From NCBI GenBank assembly GCA_031763025.1, contig JASSKH010000032.1, forward strand, positions 2,869,001 to 2,933,000: 64,000 nucleotides of DNA, in the 5' to 3' direction. Positions 56,840 through 64,000 of the stretch are shown here, one piece after another; position 1 is the first letter of the stretch, and every line of letters starts with the position of its first letter. The DNA comes from Macrocystis pyrifera (taxonomy: Eukaryota; Sar; Phaeophyceae; Laminariales; Laminariaceae). The notes under the pieces were generated by a model, which was not told the DNA's origin, ran no database searches, and was given only the letters and a program-made list of their open reading frames with translations. Made by a program: the position numbers and the translations under genes.

Positions 56840-57530
56840 GAGAACAAATCGTAGTCCGAGTACTGAGAGTATTGGAGTACTGGCGGCAAAGCTATTGCAA
56901 GCACTGAGAAGGCCCAAATACCGAGAGTAATGAGAGTGAGCAGTACCGAACCCCGAGAATACAGGTAAGTCAATATGCGCAGTACAGAACCTCGAGATAC
57001 CGAGAGCATTCGCAGTACATACATGCATATATCGAAATACTGCCAGACTGCTTTAAGTGCTCAAGTTGTCTCCAGCGAAAGTAGTTTGCTCCAATTCCCA
57101 CTCGTGTGGGACTATCTGGGTGTGTTTTTGTGCCAAACGCTGGGCCTGAGACTTGTCGACACGGTGCACAGACGGTTGAAGTATACTTCATATGCTCGAA
57201 GTCTACTGGGCATATTGAGGTTATTTCATTACTGCGAGTACTGAGTCTCGCAGAAGCAGCAGTACGAACACTACCGACGGACGAAATACTGCTAGAATAG
57301 TACTGGTATGCTTGTAGAACCCGCGATACAGAACCCCGAGATACTTGAAGCACAACAGGCGGTATCCATGCCAGCAGCAGTAGCAAACCCCGCATTAGTG
57401 CGAGCCCGAAAGTATACGCATTAGTATCTACAGAACCTCAAACTACTGCGAGTACTCGCAGTATCTCGAGTACAAAAAACCCGAAATACTGCGAGTGTAC
57501 GAAGTACCTACGGTAGTAGCAAGCAGCAGT
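56840..57530 (+). repeat. Degenerate GAGTACTG / CGAGATAC repeat
   Basis: The motifs GAGTACTG, GCAGTAC, CCCGAGATAC and ATACTGCGAGT recur many times over about 700 bp, on both strands and at irregular spacing. The frames at 56803-57395 (minus) and 56975-57300 (plus) are by-products. Confidence 0.5.
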
Positions 57531-58892
57531 ATTTTCTCGAACATACTTTGCTTTACTCCCAAGTATTCGTAGCTGTGAAATGTTGAGGTATGAACGCACG
57601 CCACACGCAAGCGCGCCCAAACTCTTTATTTTGGGCTAAAACACATACCAGGTAACTGTCAAGTAACACGTACTATCAATATATCATTATCATATTATAC
57701 GTTCAGAAAAGCAAGGCGCATGAAAATGTACTGGCACAAAAAAAGTCACAAGTGGAAAATAAACACACACAACTTCTATTACAGTAGTGTATCATGCTAT
57801 ACGTTCAGGACGAATGTATTATTATTACTGTAGTACGTTGTGTGTAGTCCTGGTACAAAAACAGCCTAAAGTGAAATAAAAAAAAACGTGGATAGTGCGA
57901 GTCGAACCCCGGAAACGAAAAAGTTATCCAGCGCAGTATAAACGTATAATCCGCTAGAACACAACAGTGCTCGTACAACTGGCATGTCGTGTTTTTTACG
58001 CAATCTAAAACACTTTGCACGATCTCCTACAGCAGTAGAGTAGCTTGTACAGGTACGACTGCATATTCAGCAGTACTGCTGTAAAATGCCACGCGAGGAA
58101 CGTACGTACGTGTACTGGTCCCCTTTCAGCTGGCTCTAGGATCTATCGGTCAGCAATGTAGGACACACTGCAATCAGAACTACCGTACTCGTACAGTAAG
58201 TAACTGCTGTAAGTATGTTTAATACGAACGCTGCCGTACGAATGAACCGCAGTACGATCATCCATACGCGCAAGGTGTGCCCACTGCTTCTGCTGGGCAG
58301 CAGGGTTGGTTGTGGTGCTATAGGAAGCTGGAGGTAAGTACGCTCTGTGCACTGCTGTGGGTATTGTTCTCTAGGCGGTGATCCGTGCTCCGTGCAACAA
58401 CCCAAAAAAAATGATATTTAACGTCATCCTGGGTACTTACGGATAAAAATATATGGCAAACGATGGAATGCGGACGGCAGGCTCCGACAAACACAAACCA
58501 ACCACAGCAACACTGCACATATGGGTGTGCCGAACACGCACGGCGTGTGGGCGGCGGCGTTGGAACGACGGCATCTGTGCATGTTGTCTGTTGTGTACCT
58601 GGTATATGCTTGAGCTGCGTGCTCACAGCTCATGAGAGCCGGGGGAAGAAAACAGAGAGCATGTATGTACCGATACGTACGTACAAAATAAGGCCCCTTA
58701 CTGAAACCAGGGAAATCGTCTTATCCACCCCCGCCGGAAAAACAAATTTGAGCGCCTGCCACGCGCTTCAAAGTGCACGGATCGCGCCGAGACCTAGACC
58801 AATGTGTCCGGCAGGGCTTCCCGTGTCCGAGTACTTCCTGTTTTGCCTAAAGGTGCTCGTGCGAAGAGAAAAGTTGGCAAAAGTATGAAAAT
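57531..58892. other. Stretch without a supported gene
   Basis: Overlapping short frames on both strands at 58136-58888 have no domain or second copy. A B-box-like GGGTTCGACTC (minus strand, about 57905) was tested as a tRNA and rejected. Confidence 0.35.
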
Positions 58893-58961
58893 TTGACAAA
58901 TATACGTATACAATATTGACAAATATACGTATACAACATTGACAAATATACGTATTCAATA
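58893..58961 (+). repeat. Three 23-bp tandem repeats
   Basis: TTGACAAATATACGTATACA recurs at 58893, 58916 and 58939 with a strict 23-bp period, followed by a T-rich tract. Confidence 0.9.
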
Positions 58962-59704
58962 CATATTTTCCTGTTTCTTTTTCTTTTTCGAATTGTCTTC
59001 TTCGTTTTTGTTTTTTTTTTCTCTGTTTCGTTCCGTTTCTCTAGTTCATGAAATGTGTATGTCGTGCCTCTCGTACGCAGTATGATGACATGGCATTTTA
59101 TTGCATACGTGGCAACGTAGTATCTCTGTGGCGTAGCTTTGTGCCCACAGATCTTGTATCTCTCTAGGATTGACGAATCGGCACGGACACTGGTTGTGTT
59201 GGATGTCGACGGGTAGAAAGAACGGTTTAAAGTGAAGAAAACAACAACATTGAGATCGATGCCACGGGTGTCGCACGCTTGTAAAGTCGAAATATCTCGC
59301 GAGTAAAGTTGCGGCCGTCAAAGCTAGGGATGCATAAGGTGGGTATGGTCCCACCGGTTGTTGTTTTTCATGCTCTCTGCTCGAATGCCGCCCCAACCGA
59401 ATAATATGTTCGTTTTTGGTTTCTGGAAGTTTTGCTGGTGCACGTATTAATGCACCAATGATACCTGATAGGGAATAAGTATATGGCAAAGTATTTTTCA
59501 GGTGTGTAACATACCGGCACTCAATACCTACGTGAGTGCATTTTCACGCCATTACAGTTGGCGTGCGATCAAAATGCGGATCGATCGTGCAGAAAGCATG
59601 GCCCCTGCCTAGGTGGGGGAAGGCGGGCCGGGGTGGGTGAAGGCTGTGGAGACCAGCAAAAAACCGCAATGGCGAGTGACAATGGCTCTTTCTAAGTCTT
59701 CTCG
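58962..59704. other. Intergenic, nothing recognised
   Basis: T-rich at the left (58965-59040). The block GTGCCTCTCGTACGCAGTATGA at 59074 is weakly similar to 6555-6580. The minus-strand frame 59046-59489 (147 codons) has no recognised domain. Confidence 0.35.
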
Positions 59705-59810
59705 TTACGGGGGACGATAGTGTATAGGACCAAATACGTTTAGTAAACATAGGGAAATATATAGGTTTTTGTGTGTACCGCAGGCCCTATTTACTGTGAT
59801 CCCCCTGTAA
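59705..59810 (-). mobile_element. MITE, 106 bp, copy 2 (inverse orientation)
   Basis: The ends TTACGGGGGACGATAG and, inverted, TTACAGGGGGATCACAG delimit an element that aligns end to end with the reverse complement of 7959-8063. Shared interior blocks include AGGACCAAAT, AAATATATA(G/T)GTTTTT and TGTACCG/TGTACACC. It is more diverged than copy 1 and no TA duplication remains. Confidence 0.7.
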
Positions 59811-60829
59811 GAATAGTCTTATCAGCTATTTGTGTGGATATGATGCTCAACAGTTGCTGTAGAATCTTTTTGAGGATTCGCAGGAAATTGAAGCTGAAAG
59901 CCTTCACGCTCTCAGTAACATGTGTTACTCAGCATCCCGAGCTTCTGGGGCAAGGTGTGTGACCGAACTGCAATATCAGGACAGGTGAGACACGCGAGCA
60001 GCATGATGTAGTATTGCTGCTTAACGCTCGCAGTCGATGCTCGAGAGCATCGCACAAGTCGGCTATTGGCAGGTACCATTGACGCGACAGCAGTATATCC
60101 CAGAAGAGAAAAAGTCGTGCGGGTTGGACCCAGCAGCCTTGATGCCGAAAGTACTGCTATACACGGCGTGTTTGTTCCCCACATGCGGGAAAGTGTATGA
60201 GTAAGGTAGTGCTTTAGCGGGCAGCGTTGCGTGAGGCGTCAAACACACACACACACGAGAGACAGACTTTGGAAATACTCGCACAGGGATGGATACATTC
60301 GCTATACACTGGCGACTTCACATCAATAGAGCACTGTGGTTTACTACTCTGCGCACACCACCATTGAGCTTAAGATGTACCTGATATATTTTAGCTGGTA
60401 AAATTTAACCTTGGTTTCGGGATAACTATTACCTCGTCAAATATACGAGTCTGGTACAAAACAGTATTTAACACTCAAAGGCGGAAGATGCAGACGGCAA
60501 GACATATTGCATCGGTGTACGAAGTACTGAAGTTACAAACAGTGTAAACGGGAAAAGGACCGGAATACGGGTGCTGTAAAGCTTAGACCCGGAGATGTGC
60601 GCAACGCCTACAGTACTGCTGTAGTGTAAGCACCGCTTTGTCATGTGTGTAAAAGCTTGGAATGGGGCTGAGCTAGGCCATGAAATACGGGACACAGCGT
60701 ACCTAGTGGCTGATACTCGGGAATAATCAATATTTACGAGTAATCGGAGTGAGATATCTTCTACAGTATATTATGGAAACAAATCCACGCCGAGCCTCCG
60801 CTTTAAAAAAACGGAAGGCGCTTGACCCC
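59811..60829. other. Intergenic, nothing recognised
   Basis: Short frames only. A (CA)8-type microsatellite lies at about 60240. Confidence 0.35.
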
Positions 60830-61350
60830 CCTTGAGGTGAAGCCCCGAATCCGCGAATTGGCACCGTTGCTTGCTCCTCGTCGTCACAGGTACAGCGGCA
60901 GCACGTCGACGCTTCTGCTCTATTGGTGCGATGTCCCCGGTGGAAGTAAGAACACGCTCAACACGAAAGAGGATCATCGGAGGCCAACAAAAGACAATCT
61001 AGCCGGAATCACTTCATTTACGTAGTGGTGTCGTAGTGTGTGTACCCATATACAGCAGTACGTAAAACGACGACGAAGTGCAAGTTGCCAACACCGAACC
61101 CGATGCATAACTACTTGAAAACGAGGCTCACCCGATCTGAACCACACACTATGAAGCTCAAGGAGGCGCAGCGGACGGTACGGGCGAGATGATCACGCTT
61201 CAATCGAAGGCGCTCCGGTTCTCAGAAAAGTGGATGGTCTGCTGCACTCTATGTCAGCGCGGGCAGGAGTCACTCTTCGTTGTGCCAATTGTGTTGCGTA
61301 GGTGCCTAGTCTCCAGTCGCCATTAGGGATCACGGCTCAATCTACCCGCC
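60830..61350 (-). repeat. Segmental duplication module 1, partial copy 3 (inverted)
   Basis: The reverse complement aligns with 29850-30360 and 14080-14610, including the CCTTCAATT/AATCGAAGGCGCTCCGG block, GATCGGGTGAGC and CGACGACGAAGTG. It supports copy 3 being an inverted relative of the whole module 1 - module 2 stretch in copy 1. Confidence 0.7.
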
Positions 61351-61960
61351 GAACCCAACGGTCGCCAATGATCCCTTCCTTGTTCCCGCTTCCTTGTTCC
61401 CGGATATGAAACCAATCTGACACCGAACGCCGCACACGTATGAACGTGCCATACGATAAACCATAATAAATAAGTAGGATAATTCAGAGCGCGATGTACC
61501 GCATTCTAGAATACTGCTCGTATTCAATGTACTGCGATTTAAATAGATCTCCACCCCCCTTGGTATCCTCGTCCTCCCACTGGTTCCCACAGTAATAACT
61601 AAAATATGGGGTCATCTACGAGCCCGGTCAGCCAAGACATGTACATTGGTTTTTTTTTGCAGATCGGTGGTGCCCTGCCCAATAGTGAAGTGGATCGTCT
61701 GTGACACCCTTCTTACTTTGTCATGTGGATTGTGTCGCGAGGGTGCGCAGTCTCCAAGCACCATTTGGTATCAGGACTCAATCTACCCGACCTGTACAAC
61801 GGACGCCAATGACCACTTGTCCCAAGATGGTTGACCAACTTGACACCAGACGCCGAATAGGAATGAACGTGCCACACGACGATAGGACATCGTGAACAGT
61901 GCTGAGTACGACATACCACATTTTAGCGCACTGCTGTGTGTTTTTTGTTCTCCATCCCTT
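61230..61960 (+). repeat. Diverged tandem duplication, period about 460 bp
   Basis: GTGGATGGTCTGCTGCACTC at 61230 is matched by GTGGATCGTCTGTGACACCC at 61690. Each is followed by a TGTGT(T/C)GCG block, a CTCAATCTACCCG block, AACTTGACACC(A/G)(A/G)ACGCCG and a GAACGTGCCA(T/C)ACGA block. Reading frames are not preserved. Confidence 0.65.
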
Positions 61961-62687
61961 CTATTATACTCGCACCGTATCCCCCGCTCCTGCCCCAAAA
62001 ATGGTTGGTCCATCACGAGCTGGGCCAGTCAAGGCATTGTTAATTTAACGGGTTAAACATGCCCCGGCCAAGGTTGTTGCGAAGTAAGACTTGAAACGTT
62101 GACACGGCTTATTTCGTCTACCGAGCGACATCAAAGACTAAGTGATCAATACATTGAATAGATATTGTGGTCGCACGATGTTCTGTAGCATGTGGTTGCT
62201 TTATAGGATACGTTGATCGAATAGTATGCGGATGAGCCAAATATCAGTGGGTCATACGTATGGCACGTACGAGTAAACGGTTAATTATTTATTGGACGGG
62301 ATATTCTGACGGGAGATAGTACGGAGTTCCGATATTGAGATAAGGTTCAAACAATACTCCTTGAGGCAGTATGAGACTGGATTGACTTCCTGGGAATACA
62401 GGATGGCTCTAGGAAGTTCCCAGTGATGTGAGAAGGACTGATTGAAGAACTTTGGCAAATACGGAGGTGAATACATGATTTGGGAGAGGGGAACGAGAGT
62501 GACGCATCACAGCTCACTCTCTCTTTTGTTTCCCTCCTTCCCGACAGCAACGAGTATTAAATATTTATTAACATCTTCTACACGTCTTTGCACAACACCC
62601 GACATCATGTCGCGGCCATAGCGACGAGGCCATCCCCCGCACGAAGCGGTCTATTACGCTAGCGAAGTCGATCGATAAGATATCTTC
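61961..62687. other. 5' region of the right-edge Copia element, LTR not delimited
   Basis: Upstream of the gag frame. It should contain the 5' LTR and leader of the element at 62688, but its 3' LTR lies beyond the window, so LTR ends cannot be set. No gene is supported here. Confidence 0.35.
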
Positions 62688-63763
62688 GTGCGAGGGATAG
62701 GCAAAGATGGACCCATTAATTCTGGCGAAGACACGAGGAAGATGGTCGAAGACAACTTCGAACAAGCGCTCCGGCAACAGCAAGCTGCACGTGACGACAG
62801 TTCAGCGGAGGGAGAGAGGATAGACGAAGGACGAGCAACCGCCCAGGAAGGACCTGTGAGCACCGCCGCATCGTCACCCTCCCAAAAATTCACGCAGGAC
62901 TACGCACGAGTACAACAGCAAGCGTGGGCGTCAGGCCCAGCCTCAGGAATGTTTCGATTTAGTACCAGAAATAGGCCCAAACCGTTTGATGGTGATTTTA
63001 AGAGTGGGGAAGAAAGACAGCAGAAGATTTTGATTTTTGAGGGACAAATGATTGCGCTGTTTGGGGAGAAGGGGTGCCTTGATGCAGTAACAAGTGACGT
63101 GCCTATTAAGGTTGGACTTCCGAATGTAGACGAGGAAGCCCTAAAGAGGGAGCATGGAGCAGAGTCGGTAGCGAAGGCACGCGTTGCTTGGGGTATCCTC
63201 ATCCACCAGATTACATATCCCCCAATGCTTGAGAAAATATGGCAGCAGGAAGCCCGAGTGAGGGTTGGAATTTTTTTAAGAAGTTTTATGCCCCACAGTC
63301 TTCGGCCGAAAAGGCCAGACTTACTCAGACTTGGTATGGTCTTAAGATGAAGGACAGAGAGCACCCGAACGAGTACTTTGCGAGGAGTAGTGTTCTTAGG
63401 AGTCGGCTTGCAAATCATGCGGTGACCTTTTCCGACTTGGATGCAAACCAACACTTGGCCCGCAATCTTTCCCACGCATTCCGAGTTCAAAAGAGCATTT
63501 TGCTCGCAACCGCAGATTTGTCGTACAAAGTCCTTGAGGATGTGGTACTGGACGCTCATGGCGAGATGGAGATGGCGAAGGAGGAGGAGAAGAGGAATGG
63601 GACGGGACATGCACTCGTGGCCCCCGACTGGCCAGGCCGGGGGAATGGGGGTGTTCAAGATGGCGGGAGAGGGGGTCAAGGCGGTCGTGGAAGAGGCAAG
63701 AGGCGCGACTACAAGAAGGGGGAGCAGCAGCAGCAGAGGCAACAGCCTCAGCAGCAGCAGCAG

Positions 63764-63803
<40 letters not shown>

Positions 63804-64000
63804 TTCAGCAGCAGCATGTGAGTCATGGCGGTGGTGTTGGTTGGGGCGCAGTGCCACATTGGGGCGCTCGAGAAGGAGGACCCGGGAGCAGGGGAAGCAA
63901 CGGAAGGTTTGGGGGTGGTCGTAGACAAGGTGCTGGGGGAAGAGGTAGGGGTTTGTTACCATACCCCCCTCCCCCCGGCAGATACGACTACTCTCGGTAC
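62688..64000 (+). pseudogene. Copia-type Gag (UBN2-like), 5' part, frameshifted
   Basis: Starting at the ATG at 62688, the frame has a polar N-terminus, then a Gag core with RPKPFDGDFKSGEERQQK and LIHQITYPPMLEKIWQQ. Near 63250 a 1-bp shift moves the continuation into another frame (WNFFKKFYAPQSSAEKARLTQ, YGLKMKDREHPNEYFAR), typical of the UBN2 Gag domain. A Gly/Arg-rich RGG stretch and a CAG/CAT-encoded Gln/His tract (63720-63815) follow. The frame is open to the window edge and no zinc knuckle is reached. It differs clearly from the Copia Gag at 34964-36761, so it is a separate family. The shift may be decay or a sequencing error. Confidence 0.8.

Noticed and set aside
57885-57965. Possible tRNA gene on the minus strand with GGGTTCGACTC box
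   Set aside because: The T-stem does not pair, no acceptor stem complementary to the 5' part was found, and the D-arm is absent.
62900-63962. Long minus-strand frames (342 and 188 codons) with Leu and Ala runs
   Set aside because: Antisense of the Copia Gag; the runs are CAG repeats read on the other strand.

Overview
The window is nuclear DNA of a eukaryote and is gene-poor and repeat-rich. The organism is most likely a stramenopile, perhaps a brown alga. I base this on recollection, not a search: tandem 'FNQPL.....WP..L..L.L' (FNIP-like) leucine-rich repeats are abundant in Ectocarpus-type genomes, and the Copia and Gypsy polyproteins resemble those of brown algae. There is no operon structure, and no tRNA or rRNA gene I could support. 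Only one open reading frame looks like an intact host gene: the FNIP-repeat gene on the minus strand at 51113-52606, which probably carries one 156-bp phase-0 intron.

Layout. 1-3790: a broken FNIP copy (A) with its shared 5' flank, then a degenerate tandem repeat. 7950-10735: a 105-bp MITE, then three arrays of a 43-bp satellite built from short palindromes, bounded by a 19-bp direct repeat. 11838-14920 and 27980-30675: a direct segmental duplication. 16070-18290 (-), 39430-41065 (+) and 53990-56275 (+): three copies of another module. 19740-21560: two degenerate minisatellite tracts. 23290-27420: FNIP copy B (frameshifted) and its 3' flank. 30676-39406: a decayed Copia LTR retrotransposon on the minus strand. 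Its right LTR was hit by a Mutator-like TIR element (37071-38029), and a non-autonomous hAT element (38037-39370, 8-bp TSD, 15-bp perfect TIR) then landed at the edge of that insert. 41066-49898: a decayed Ty3/Gypsy element on the plus strand with 650- and 626-bp LTRs. 49899-53050: FNIP copy C with its 3' flank, inverted relative to A and B. 53050-62687: more duplicated modules and minisatellites, plus a second MITE copy in inverse orientation. 62688-64000: the 5' part of a second, different Copia gag, cut by the window edge.

How it fits together. Most of the window is a mosaic of a few modules copied in direct and inverted orientation, with retroelements sitting at module joints. Neither LTR element has a convincing target-site duplication, and the sequence on its two sides does not rejoin as it does in the paralogous modules. 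This suggests the elements took part in the rearrangements. Such a gene-poor, palindrome-bearing, transposon-rich landscape would suit a low-recombination region (subtelomeric, pericentromeric or sex-linked), but the sequence alone does not say which.
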